Source: JBGCEZ01 sp045106735
GTDB lineage: Bacteria; Planctomycetota; Phycisphaerae; Phycisphaerales; SM1A02
Length of the DNA stretch: 26,374 bases
Reading direction: 5' to 3'
Assembly (NCBI GenBank): GCA_045106735.1
Contig: JBGCEZ010000068.1
Coordinates: 1 to 26,374, forward strand
The notes below the pieces were generated by a model. That model searched no databases. It was not told where the DNA came from and saw nothing but the letters and a program-made list of their open reading frames with translations. The position numbers were made by a program, and so were the translations under genes. Shown piece by piece: positions 9,901 through 18,700 of this stretch; within the stretch, counting starts at the first letter, position 1, and every line of letters starts with the position of its first letter.

Positions 9901-10028
9901 GCCAGCGTGGGGTCTTCGGATCGGGCGCGATCCAGCAGAGATACGCGACCGGCATCGTCCAATGACACCGCAGTGCGGAAGAGCTCGGCGAGCCGGTCGA
10001 ACTGATTGGCGGCGGGTTGGTTGGACAT
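6945..10028 (-). CDS. Ser/Thr protein kinase with TM segment and TPR repeats
   Basis: 1027 aa with an ATG at 10028. The N-terminal 60 residues form the helical segment typical of planctomycete kinases (FDRLAELFRTAVSLDDAGR). The kinase domain covers about 117-395: AAGGMGMVYEA, K148 in VAIKVM, catalytic D250 in HRDLKPGN, DFG at 268-270, SPE at 298-300. A single transmembrane helix lies at about 420-443. The remaining ~570 residues are helical TPR-type repeats (for example AALWAAIGSSFRSLGDLDAAE and ECLKNLGNLGRAWFEAGDFESA), probably external or protein-binding. The tail is Ala/Pro/Ser-rich. Unlike the first kinase it has no sigma-factor neighbour. Its end overlaps the histidine kinase gene by 50 bp. 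Confidence 0.95.
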   Translation of the reverse strand: MSNQPAANQFDRLAELFRTAVSLDDAGRVSLLDRARSEDPTLADELSELLSFDDPSVATRLEPLPGVGAAIRRVADDAPTDGSSAPTAAPMTPPASGSSDGSNVIAAAGLATGQRIADFEIVGPIAAGGMGMVYEARQDHPARRVAIKVMRADLGSPRTQARFRFEADVLARLDHPGIAAIHAAGTIDAPGEESGTPGAPWMAMEFIEGAAPITRAANARGLDVHARVGLLLDAARAMRHAHQRGVIHRDLKPGNVLVGEDGRARIIDFGVARDVDRMSQATRHTEAGDLLGTLAYMSPEQCRGNPDDIDVRSDVYAMGVLLHELITGRKPINLDGLPLAEAVRQVSERGVPAISETLVGVDADLQTVARMATALDPRDRYQSMDAFVVDLERWVRGDAVSARPPGPIRRIQLFVRQHPAATALIGLSAVFATVVVLMIGAYGVQITRESEARQQALERSDSMLAFLKGILVTGEFDDDATTGHTLLDVVQSASARVESEFGDDPAAAASLWAAIGSSFRSLGDLDAAESAFEHQRARAIEAHGTISSPHVEALTNLAAILADRFRVDRSKALYHEALAIAEQDASILKRTGLSIEYSLLALEFGDGRYTEVIEPLGDLANRIARRVADASEASGRTDIAAYPQLLISARRLQALAITNLGRVDEGIEKLEALAAEVELNPGPANIVVLNDLGWAQMNDSRFDASLETFQNAEALSRTYLGESAPRTHRIRTNIIDLFVRAGRYDDAIETSTLLLTDMLKNDSIEESFVADVEQTLWRAHLDKGNIPEALAAAESAHARLTRRFGPDHLRTARTAQMIGLALGRTPGREAEGLTYLSASRDTIRDVDGPNSSRAADAENDLGIGHFRLAGYAAAAMHFEQALRINSMNRSRDDVECLKNLGNLGRAWFEAGDFESAIGPLDEAAELVQSVLPADHPIRTTIMATWGETLAALGRCVEAIPPLEIGLAAQRAARGDDDPRVLRMQATIEACRASVAPASTERASPESASPEDATLPAAPPATTAPAGG

Positions 10029-10758
10029 GAGGCGATCGGTCGCTGAGAGGGCCTGCCGGCGACGGGGCGAGCGGGCGGCGAATTGGTGCCGAGTTTGGCG
10101 GCGTGGCGTGTTCGGTATATGATTGGGTCTGGGTGAGGGTCAGGGCCGAGGGGCCGAGGGGGCGAACGTTGAGGATAGAAGGAGGGATGGCCAGCACGAA
10201 CGGTTTCGGGGACACCAGAGGAAACGCGACTCGGCCGTGGCGACCTCGTGATCGGTGCCGGATTGGCAGGTTTGCGGGTGGGGCCTCCTCATCGGGTCGG
10301 AGATCGGTGGCCCGTCGGCCGTTGCGGGGCGAACTGGGATCCGCGGTTGGAGCCTGGCTGGGAGCACCGCCTGGAGCCAAGCCTGAAGGTGGACCTGGGA
10401 TTGGGGGAACGGCGTCTCGCCCGCCGATGGTTCGAGCGGATCGGCGGGTCAGGCGTCACTGCTCGGTCGGAGCGAAATGGGAGGCGGTGTTGGGGAAAAC
10501 GTTGTTCTTGGCCTCGGGAGGGCGAAAGAGTCGGGCTGCCGGACCTCCCGAGCGTGGGCAAAGCTGGAGGCAACGCCATCGCCCGCGCCGCGGTCCGGGA
10601 CTGGGCTCGGGGCGTTCGCCGGAATGGGCATCGGGCTCTGGTCCAGAGGAGCGTCCGGAATGGTCGCCCGGCTCGGGGCCGAGTCGGGGCCGGGTCGTGG
10701 CACGGATCTTGTTTCTCTTTGGGCAGCGGACCTTGGGTCCAGAAATGGAAGGATCGGA
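10029..10758. other. 730-bp divergent region / long Hsp20 leader
   Basis: This region lies between the leftward kinase start and the rightward hsp20 start. It holds a sigma70-like promoter near its left end and then about 630 bp of G-rich sequence. A plus-strand frame from the ATG at 10187 (preceded by AGGAGGG, but only one base away) runs to 10762 and overlaps the hsp20 ATG as ATGA. Its translation is Arg/Gly/Pro-rich without recognisable domains, so I do not call it a gene. No CIRCE element was seen. Confidence 0.5.
10095..10123 (+). promoter_or_regulatory. Candidate sigma70-type promoter upstream of hsp20
   Basis: TTGGCG (10095-10100), 17 bp, TATGAT (10118-10123). This is the best -35/-10 pair noticed in the window. 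It points right, toward hsp20, but lies about 640 bp upstream of that gene, which implies a long leader or an extra transcript. Confidence 0.5.
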
Positions 10759-11292
10759 ATGACGACCAATCGATTCGGTGATGGCTACGACGACCTTTTT
10801 GACGAGTCCATGTACGGTGGGTTCGAGGTCACCCCGATGCCTGGGGATCCGAGCGAGTCGGGGATGGGGCAGCCGACAATGGCCCTGCCGATCGATGTCA
10901 TCGAGATGCCCGAAGCGATCCTGATCATGGTTGACCTTCCGGGGATCCGCGCGAGCGATCTCAAGCTGGGAGTTCACGGACGGGCCCTGCACCTCCGGGC
11001 GGAGCGGAATCTAGAAATGCCAGAGATCGCCCGAGCCGCGCTGCGAGAGCGTGGCATGGGCCGTGTCGAGCGCGTGATACCGCTGCCCGAGGGGATCAAT
11101 CCCGCTGGCATGAAGGCGAAACTGTCGACTGGGGTCTTGGCCATCATGTTGCCCCGGGAGCGGGCTGCCGATGCCGACCCTTCGCGGGGGCGGTTCGGCG
11201 GAGATGCTCAGGAACCCGATGGTCCGGAGCCGACCAGTGATCGGCGATCGAGCGGCCCGCATGGATCAGGCTCGGCTCCCTGGATGAGCTGA
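10759..11292 (+). CDS. Hsp20/alpha-crystallin small heat-shock protein
   Basis: ATP-independent holdase chaperone of 177 aa. The ATG at 10759 follows GGAAGGA at good spacing. The alpha-crystallin domain spans about 45-134, starting IDVIEMPEAILIMVDLPGI and ending with the conserved G-x-L-x-I-x-LP signature as GVLAIMLP (125-132). The N-terminal arm is short and acidic. The C-terminal 40 residues are Gly/Ser/Pro/Arg-rich and show no clear I-x-I anchoring motif, which is unusual and could change oligomer assembly. It is followed by a Deg-type protease gene in the same direction after 520 bp, a sensible envelope-stress pairing, though the gap suggests separate promoters. Confidence 0.92.
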   Translation: MTTNRFGDGYDDLFDESMYGGFEVTPMPGDPSESGMGQPTMALPIDVIEMPEAILIMVDLPGIRASDLKLGVHGRALHLRAERNLEMPEIARAALRERGMGRVERVIPLPEGINPAGMKAKLSTGVLAIMLPRERAADADPSRGRFGGDAQEPDGPEPTSDRRSSGPHGSGSAPWMS

Positions 11293-11812
11293 ATGCCGCT
11301 TGGCTCACGGCTTTCGACGGTCGGTCGGCCTTTCTGGGCCAGTGTGAGAGGTCGGGCCGCCCACAATCCGGCCCTCCTCGGCCCTCCTCGGGCCCCCTCG
11401 GGCCCCGTTGGGCATGCCGCGCCGATCTCCTGGAATCGTTCCGGCGTCGCGGATCTTTCGTCGCCGCGGGCGGTACCGAGCCGTGGGGTGCGATTTCCAG
11501 TCCCCAGTGGCCGGCGATGGGGTTTGGGGCCGATTGACGCCGGATCGTCGCCGGGTCGTCGGCAGATCGTCGGCGGGTTGGCTGCGGCCCGTCGGCATCC
11601 AGATGGAGCTGGCGTGCGATCTCAAATGGTCATCAGATGACGGCGGAACGGCCCGACATCGTCCCCGATCGCCGCTGTTCGGCCCGGTTCGACGTCGATC
11701 GACACCTTTTCCCGTGAATGACCGGGCGAGGAAACCGATTGTCTTTGAGAGGTCGTCCACGACGTCCCACCCTGCCTTGCTCCACCGCCTCGATCCCCAT
11801 GGGAGATGCTCC
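11293..11812. other. Intergenic region, hsp20 to Deg protease
   Basis: 520 bp without a convincing gene. The frame of the protease stays open through most of it, but the translation is not signal-peptide-like and lacks a ribosome site. A short CCTCGG/CCCTCG-rich stretch lies at about 11372-11408. No clear promoter or terminator was seen. Confidence 0.4.
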
Positions 11813-13372
11813 GTGCCTCGAACCGACGATTCCCGTTCTCTTTTCCGTCCGTCGACCGCTCGCGGTACGCGGGTGGGGGGCAGCACTGCGTTCTTCGCCG
11901 CCGGGCTGGCGGGGGCCGGGCTCGGCTTGGCCATCGCCGGGGGCGGGGCATGGTCGAGCGCATCGGCGGGCATCGAAGTCGACCCCCCGGTCCGCGTGGT
12001 ACAGGATCCTGCGGTCATGGCCGCGGCTGAGAACCTGTCGCAGGCCTTCGAGAACGTCGCGGCGACGATCGGGCCCGCCGTGGTGTCGATCGACGCCCGT
12101 CGGACGGTGCGGCGTCGCGGAGGCGGCGGCCTCGGCGGGGTTGCCCCCGGCGACGAGCGGTCGCAAGGCGGCGAAGGCTCGGGCTTCATCGTGCGTTCTG
12201 ACGGGTACATCGTCACCAACAACCACGTGGTGGACGGAGCCGACCGCGTGGTCGTCCGATTCTCCGACGATCGAGCCCTGGACGCGGAGATCGTCGGGAC
12301 CGATGGCCTCACGGACCTCGCGGTTCTGAAGGTCGAGGGCTCAAACCTCGCCAGTCTGGCATTTGCCGGACCTTCTGATGTGCGCATTGGGCAGTGGGTC
12401 ATCGCCGCGGGCAATCCGTTCGGCCTCGACTCAAGCATCACCGCGGGGATCGTCAGTGCGCTGGGTCGTCGCCAGGTCGGCATCAACCGCTACGAAGACT
12501 TCATCCAAACGGACGCGGCGATCAATCCGGGGAACAGCGGTGGGCCGCTGGTGAACCTCCGGGGAGAGGTGCTGGGCGTGAACAGCGCCATCCTCAGTCG
12601 AACGGGCGGCAATCAGGGCATTGGTCTGGCGATTCCCGTTCGGATCGCGGAGAACGTCGTCGGCCAGCTGATTGAGTCCGGCACGGTACGCCGCGGGTTC
12701 CTTGGCGTGCAGATGGCTCGCGCGGGCGATCCAAGGATGCGCCGACTCGGATTCCGCGGGGCAGGCATTCTTGTCGACGTCGTGACCCCCGGTGGTCCTG
12801 CGGCTCGGGCCGGCTTGGAGAACGAAGACATCATCAGTGCGATCAATGGCACCACGATGCGGACCCGGCAGGATTTGGGTCTGGCCGTGAGTCAGGTGCG
12901 GCCGGGGACCACGGTGCGCGTGACTGCGTTCCGGGACGGTGAGACGCGTGAATTCGATGTGGTCCTCGGCGAATTGGATCCGGCGGTGCTCGCCCGCACC
13001 AATCGTCGGCCGGCGCCGCCTTCGGATCTCGGAGGCGATGAGGACGCGCCGGATCGCCCGTCACCCGCTCCGGCTGCCGTCGATCCCGCCCTGGGATTCG
13101 ACGCCCGTCCGCTGACGCCCGCGGTCGCCCGGAGCATGGACTTCGAGTACATCGATTCCGGCCTGCTTGTGGTGCGGGTCCGGCGCGGGAGCCCGGCCGC
13201 CACCGCCGATCTGCAGGCGCGAGACGTCATCATCGAGGCCGACGGGAAGCCCGTTCCGACGATCGAGGCATGGAATGAAGTGGTGGCCGCCGCGGACCGC
13301 GAAGAGGGTGTGCTGCTCAACATCGTGCGCGGCGACATCAACCTCTTTGAGGTGCTGTCCTTCGACCGCTGA
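11813..13372 (+). CDS. HtrA/Deg-family periplasmic serine protease with two PDZ domains
   Basis: Envelope quality-control protease of 519 aa. I chose the GTG at 11813 because GGGAGA lies 7 bases upstream and the product then begins with a basic segment and the hydrophobic helix STAFFAAGLAGAGLGLAIAGGG (signal peptide or anchor). The trypsin-like triad is complete: H138 in TNNHVVDGA, D168 in LTDLAVLKV, and S242 in GNSGGPL. The first PDZ domain covers about 300-390 (RRGFLGVQM, GILVDVVTPGGPAARAGL) and the second about 420-515 (GLLVVRVRRGSPAATADLQARDVI). A Pro/Asp-rich linker joins them. Length and order match the Deg family. The symbol degP/degQ is not assigned because the subtype cannot be told from sequence alone. 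Confidence 0.95.
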   Translation: MPRTDDSRSLFRPSTARGTRVGGSTAFFAAGLAGAGLGLAIAGGGAWSSASAGIEVDPPVRVVQDPAVMAAAENLSQAFENVAATIGPAVVSIDARRTVRRRGGGGLGGVAPGDERSQGGEGSGFIVRSDGYIVTNNHVVDGADRVVVRFSDDRALDAEIVGTDGLTDLAVLKVEGSNLASLAFAGPSDVRIGQWVIAAGNPFGLDSSITAGIVSALGRRQVGINRYEDFIQTDAAINPGNSGGPLVNLRGEVLGVNSAILSRTGGNQGIGLAIPVRIAENVVGQLIESGTVRRGFLGVQMARAGDPRMRRLGFRGAGILVDVVTPGGPAARAGLENEDIISAINGTTMRTRQDLGLAVSQVRPGTTVRVTAFRDGETREFDVVLGELDPAVLARTNRRPAPPSDLGGDEDAPDRPSPAPAAVDPALGFDARPLTPAVARSMDFEYIDSGLLVVRVRRGSPAATADLQARDVIIEADGKPVPTIEAWNEVVAAADREEGVLLNIVRGDINLFEVLSFDR

Positions 13373-13860
13373 AGCCCGGCCACTGAAACTCGGCCGTTGG
13401 TGTCCGGCTGGGCTCCTGGCGCGCGGAGCATTGACCGAACGCTCTTGATCCGCGTCGAACATGCGCCTTCTTTCACCGGCGACGACCGGCGACCACGAAC
13501 GACCGCTGGCGGCGGGCACTCCAATCGAGGTTTGCCCGTCGTTTCGTGGGGCCTCGCTGAAGGCTCGGCCCGCGGGTCGAAGCTGGCCGTTGTACGCCTC
13601 GCTTCGGTACCGAACTTTCGTGTATCCGACGACTGTTCGGTCCATCTGTCGGCCCGGAAGGCCCGCGGGTGACGATCCCGGCCGGCGTTCCAGCGATCGG
13701 TCCGCGGCCGCGATGGCGTTCTCCCCGGCTTCCATGTCCGAGAATCCGGGAAGGACGGTCATGGGCACGGTCGGGCGACAATTTGCGGCGCGCATTCGCG
13801 TGACGGCTCATCCGCTTGTCCTGCCGAGTCGATGACGGATCCTGAGGGACCGCATCGCCG
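13373..13860. other. Intergenic region, Deg protease to PilZ-receiver gene
   Basis: 488 bp without a convincing gene on either strand; open frames here look like shadows. An imperfect AGCCCGGCC ... GGCTGGGCT dyad begins just after the protease stop and may be a weak terminator. No definite promoter for the next gene was found. Confidence 0.35.
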
Positions 13861-14994
13861 ATGTCGAATGACCAACAAGCCAACGCCACCAAGTCGCTCC
13901 GGTTTCCGGACGCGTACGTCGATCTGATCCTGAACCAGCTCGACAACGAGCCCGGCAACGACAAGGGGGCATCGCGTCGAGGATCCAAGCGGTTTCCGTA
14001 CCGCATGGCGTCGATGCCGGTCAAGATGCAGCAGCCGGGGTCACCGAACGCGGCGTTGTACCTCGTGCCGACTCGAAATTTGAGCAGCGGCGGCATCTCG
14101 TTCCTCCACGGCGGCTTCGTCCACAACGGCACCCGAATCCTCATGCAGCCGGTCCGACAGGACGGGATGTGGAGTGATCTCATCGGCAAGGTCGTGTACT
14201 GCCGCTACATCGAGCGAGGCGTGCACGAGGTTTGCGTCGAGTTTGACAACGAGATCGACCCAAGCGAGTTCTGTGCCGCGGCGGTCACTTACGACTTCTT
14301 GCTGGTGGAGGATGACGATGCGATCGCTCGCCTCGCTGAACACCACCTCGGGATGTTGAACATCGAGGTCACCCGCGCTCGCAACGGGCAGGAGGCGATC
14401 GACGAGGCGACCAAGGGGCGGTTCGACTGCATCCTCATGGACATGGAGATGCCGGTGCTCGATGGCTGGGAAGCCGTCAAGCAGTTGCGAGCCTCCGGCT
14501 ATTCAGGGCGCATCGTGGCGGTCACCGCCCTCAACGGACCGGAAGACGAAGTCCGATGCCTTGAAGTCGGGTGCAACGACTACGTACCCAAGCCGGTCAT
14601 GCCCGGCACGTTCCGCAAGATCCTTGAGGGCGTGAACGAAGAGCCGCTGCAGTCGCGATTCCACGACGACATCGCGCTTCGCGACATGATCGCCGACTTC
14701 TGTGTCGGGTTGCCCGCGGTGATTCGCGAGCTCAAGGAACTCCACGAGATCGGCGACTTCGGCAGCCTCGGCACTGCGGCCCGTCGGGTCCGTGGATCGG
14801 CCGGCAGCTTCGGATTTGATCCCTTGGCCGAGGCGGCCGGGTCGATTGAGTTGAGCTGCGTCCAAGATCTTGGGTCGGAGAAGATCGGCCTGTCGGTGGC
14901 GTCGTTTGCTGATCTGTGCAAGCGGGTTCAGAGTCCGGTTGCCTCGAGGGCGAACCGAGGCGATTCAGGCGAGGACGCGGCGGCCGCCGCCTGA
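13861..14994 (+). CDS. PilZ-receiver protein with degenerate Hpt-like domain
   Basis: 377-aa cytoplasmic regulator. Residues about 37-140 look like a PilZ domain, a cyclic-di-GMP sensor: the RRGSKR motif at 39-44 (R-x-x-x-R) and NLSSGG at 73-78 ((D/N)-x-S-x-x-G). Residues 145-258 are a receiver domain with acidic E150/D151/D152, phospho-acceptor D194 in LMDMEMP, T222 in VTA, and K244 in VPKP, all intact. Residues about 268-355 resemble an Hpt four-helix domain (RRVRGSAGSFGFDPLAEAA), but R308 stands where the phosphorylated His is expected. No DNA-binding or enzymatic output domain is present. The order PilZ first, receiver second, is uncommon in my knowledge. A GAGGG lies 12 bases before the ATG. 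It may join phosphorelay input with c-di-GMP sensing; partners are unknown. Confidence 0.88.
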   Translation: MSNDQQANATKSLRFPDAYVDLILNQLDNEPGNDKGASRRGSKRFPYRMASMPVKMQQPGSPNAALYLVPTRNLSSGGISFLHGGFVHNGTRILMQPVRQDGMWSDLIGKVVYCRYIERGVHEVCVEFDNEIDPSEFCAAAVTYDFLLVEDDDAIARLAEHHLGMLNIEVTRARNGQEAIDEATKGRFDCILMDMEMPVLDGWEAVKQLRASGYSGRIVAVTALNGPEDEVRCLEVGCNDYVPKPVMPGTFRKILEGVNEEPLQSRFHDDIALRDMIADFCVGLPAVIRELKELHEIGDFGSLGTAARRVRGSAGSFGFDPLAEAAGSIELSCVQDLGSEKIGLSVASFADLCKRVQSPVASRANRGDSGEDAAAAA

Positions 14995-15729
14995 GGCCAG
15001 CGGCGCACGCCGGCATTCGCCGGAAGCAGTTGGCCGAGGCCTGTGGCCCACGTCTCGGTGTGACCCGGCGACTTTTCGAACCAGCGACCGAATGTCCCGG
15101 CGGCCCGGAGGTCCTGCGGCTCTGCGAACCGGTGACCCGGCGACTCTGCGAGCCGGCGGTCCTGCGTCGCGGCGGCTCTGCGGCCCTGCGACCTTGCGTC
15201 CCTGCGTCCCTGCGGCCCCGCGTCCCCGCGTCCCCGCGATCTTGCGTCCTTGTGGCCCTGCGTCCCGGCGACCTTGCGTCTCCCACGCTCCCCTCATCGA
15301 CCTCTCGCCATCCCCGCGCCCCGGCCTCGCCGCCCGTCCGCCCGCCCCTCCATCCTTCGCACCGCGGCTGCACGCCGGGGTCCTCGTGATTCCCCGGTAC
15401 CTCGCTCGGCTCCCGGCCCAAAAAACGCGCGGACATCGCCCGTGCTCTCGGGTTCGCTGCGCATTCCTGGCCCATGCCCGCGCATCGGCGAGCGACTCGC
15501 AACCGTCAGTCAAGTCAAAGCGCCCGGTGGCACGATGCATCGGGGCGAGGCCGCCGCGTGGACGTCTTGAACGTCCGCCGGCTGTTACATTTTCGCCCCG
15601 CGGCGTTGTCGCTTCCACGCCCCGCTCCACATTCCGAGGGGCGGCGGGAGGCGTGGCGCCGGATCTCACCGCCGGCCGGCACCCTTCGGGGACGCGGCCG
15701 GGCCGCTCCACCACGTGCCGAGACTCGCC
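14995..15729. other. Intergenic region upstream of the autotransporter
   Basis: 735 bp. The left third holds a small CCGGC/GCCGG hairpin (about 15010-15023) and the 8-bp array. The rest has no convincing gene. TGTTACATT at about 15586-15594 resembles an extended -10 element and could belong to the autotransporter promoter, without a good -35. Confidence 0.4.
15060..15283. repeat. 8-bp degenerate tandem array, 28 units (GCGNNCCT type)
   Basis: 28 consecutive octamers in perfect register. Typical units are GCGTCCCT, GCGACCTT, GCGGCTCT and GTGACCCG: the first three bases are nearly constant, the middle two vary, and the end is pyrimidine/C-rich. Units are most uniform at 15172-15283 and more diverged on the left. 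No unit lengths are lost, so register is conserved although sequence drifts. Period 8 destroys any fixed reading frame. It lies between the PilZ-receiver gene and the autotransporter. Confidence 0.88.
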
Positions 15730-18700
15730 ATGCCCGATCGTCCGCTCACGTTTCCCGTCACCCTCGCTGCGATCCTCGGGCTGCTGCCCGCCGGGATGGC
15801 CGCCGCCGATCTCACCTGGGACGGAGGCAACGGCGATGGCGACTTCTCCTCCCCCGCGAACTGGGGCGGCACGAATCCCGACGCCGATGGCGATGGGGCC
15901 CTGGATGATCCAGACCTGGTCTTCTCGGGCGCGGTCCAGACCACGGTGCTGGTGGATGACGACTACACGAACATCGACTCGATTGTCTTCGACTCGAGCT
16001 CCGATACGTTCACCATCAATGGCGATGGCGACGCGAACGTTGAGTCGTTCATCTTCAACGATGGAGCCATGATCACGAACGACTCGACCCAGGCGGGCGA
16101 CGTGACGTTCGGGGCCGGCCTCGAACTGGTGTTCTCCGGCGACAGTGCGTCGATCACCAACAACGACGCCAACGGCGACAGTTCGATCATCATCGACTCG
16201 GCGATCGACATGGCCGGCGACGGCGATTTCGTGCTCACGCTCAATGGCGCCGGCGACTTCGAGATCGGCGGCGTCATTTCTGGCGCGGGAGCATCGCTGG
16301 ACTGGGACGGCAGCGGCACGCTGATGCTGACCGCGATCAATACCTACACCGGCGGCACCACGCTGGGCGGTGGCACGGTCCTGATCGGCGACGGCGATGC
16401 CTTCGGTACCGGCCAGGTGCGGATCGACGGTGACACGAACTTCGGCGGCACCGGCGGGGCGATCACCGGACTCGACAACGACTTTGCCATCGTCTCCGGC
16501 AGCACGCTGACGTTCAGCGGTTCCGAAGACGTTGCCTTCGAAGGCCGCCTGCTCGGCTCCGGTGCGGTCATCGTCGACATGGACACCGCCGGCGACGAAC
16601 TTGCCCTCAACGGTCAGAGCACCGGCTACACCGGCGTCTTGACCCTCCGGCAGGGTTCGGTCGTGGCCAGCGATGATTTCTCGCTCGGGACGCGGCAGGT
16701 CGTGGTCGACGGCACCGACGGCGACATTTCGCTCGCCGCGTCCGTGGCCGACCTGCAGTTTCGCAATGACTTTCTGATTGACGATGGTTCGAGCACCGCG
16801 GTGTTGGACGTCGTCGGGGCCAACGGCTTTGAGATTTCCGGCGACCTCACCGGCGACGGCGACGTCGAAGTCGGGCTCGACTCCGGCGAGTTTCTCACCC
16901 TCAGCGGCAACAACGCCGACTTCGAGGGCGACGTGATCATCGACAACGCGGGCGCCGGAGTGATCGCCGGTTCGGATACCGCGTTCGGATCCGGCAGCCT
17001 GACGCTCGAGACCGATGGCGCGCTCGGGGCGGCCGCGGACGACACCGTCGTGGCCAATGACATCGTGCTCGGGGCCAACACGCTGACCGTCGACTCGGAC
17101 TCGGACATCGCCATCACCGGGGTCATCTCCGGCACCGGCGGCGTCGAGATCGATTCGGCCGACAGCGAAGTGACGATCTCGGGGACCAACACGCATACCG
17201 GCACGACCACGCTCACCGATGGCACGCTCTTGATCACCACCGAGGACGCCCTGGGCGATGCCGGCGGCGGCGCGACGCTCGCCCTCGACGGCGGTTCACT
17301 CGGAACCCTCAGCCAGGACCTTGAAGTCGACCACGATGTGACGGTGGGCGGCGACGTGACCTTCATCGACAACCAGGGTGGCAGCTTGGCCCTGAACGGC
17401 TTGATGGACCTCGGCAATGCCGACCGGACGCTCACCGTCGAAGACGGGGCGGGTCTGACCATCGGCGGCGTCATCAGCAGCACCGGCCAGGACGATGCCC
17501 TCACCAAGGACGGCGACGGCGCCCTGATCCTCGGGGCCGACAACTCGGCCTGGAACGGCGGGGTGATCCTCGCGGGCGGCTCGCTCGGCGTGGCCGATGA
17601 CGATGCCCTTGGCGGCGGCACGCTCAGCGTGAGCGCCGACGACGTGACGCTCTTTGCCTCCGGCGACGGGCGCACCATCGCGAACGCGGTGGACCTGCAG
17701 GATTCGGCCTTGATCCTCGGCGGCTCTGAGGACCTGAGCCTTTCGGGCGCGATCACCGAGTCCGGTGGCACCGGCTCGCTCGTGATCAACTCGACGGCCG
17801 ACGTCTCCCTGAGCAATGCCGGCAACACGTTTACCGGCGGCACCACGATCCTCGCGGGCGACGTGTCGTTCGGGGCGGACAATGCTCTGGGACTCGGCAC
17901 GCTGACGCTCACCGGCGGTTCGCTCGGTTCGCTCTCGAACGGCCTGGACATCAGTGAAGACGTCGTGGTCGACGGCGGTTTCACCATCGGCGGCAACAAC
18001 GACTTCGAGTTCTCCGGCGGCATCAGCGGCGACGGCCAGCTGACGATTGACTTCGCCGCGGCCGCCGATGCCCTGACGCTCTCGGGCACGAACACGTTCG
18101 CGACCGACGTCATGATCGAAACCGGCACGGTGCAGGTCACCGGCGGTTCGGCCTTCGGCGACAGTGCGGCGGCGATCTTCGGCGGCACCGGCGATGGCTC
18201 GCTCGTGCTGCTGGGCAACGAAACACTGGCCGGACTTGGCGGCGGGGCCGCGGGCGACGCGGTCGTTCTGGGCGCCAACACGCTGACCCTCGGCGGCGAC
18301 GGCGACGACGTCTTCGCCTACGCCGGCAACATCAGCGGCACCGGCGGCCTGGCCGTCACCGGCGGCACGCAGTACCTCAACGCCGACATGACCTACACCG
18401 GCACCACGACGATCTCCGGTGGCACGCTCGGCGGCACCGGTTCGGTCGACGGCGACGTCAGCGTCGCGAGCGGCGGCACGTTCGCCCCGGGCGGGGCGTC
18501 GACGACCGGTTCCTTCGGCATCGATGGCAACTTGAACGTCGCGTCCGGCGGCACGCTCGCCATTTCCATCAACGGCAGCGATCTGAGCATGTTCGACTCG
18601 GTGGCGGCCACCGGGACGGCGAACCTCGCCAGTGGATCGGCCATCGCGGTTGATGTGTCGTCGCAGGCCGGCGGATACATCGTGTCCAACTCGGCCTTCG

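Noticed and set aside
10187..10762. Frame before hsp20 with AGGAGGG and an ATGA overlap
   Set aside because: The ribosome site is only one base from the ATG, third-codon GC is not raised and the product is Arg/Gly/Pro-rich without domains. Kept only as a leader question.
13061..14189. Minus-strand frames of 244 and 238 codons
   Set aside because: They overlap the Deg protease and PilZ-receiver genes on the other strand and have no recognisable features.
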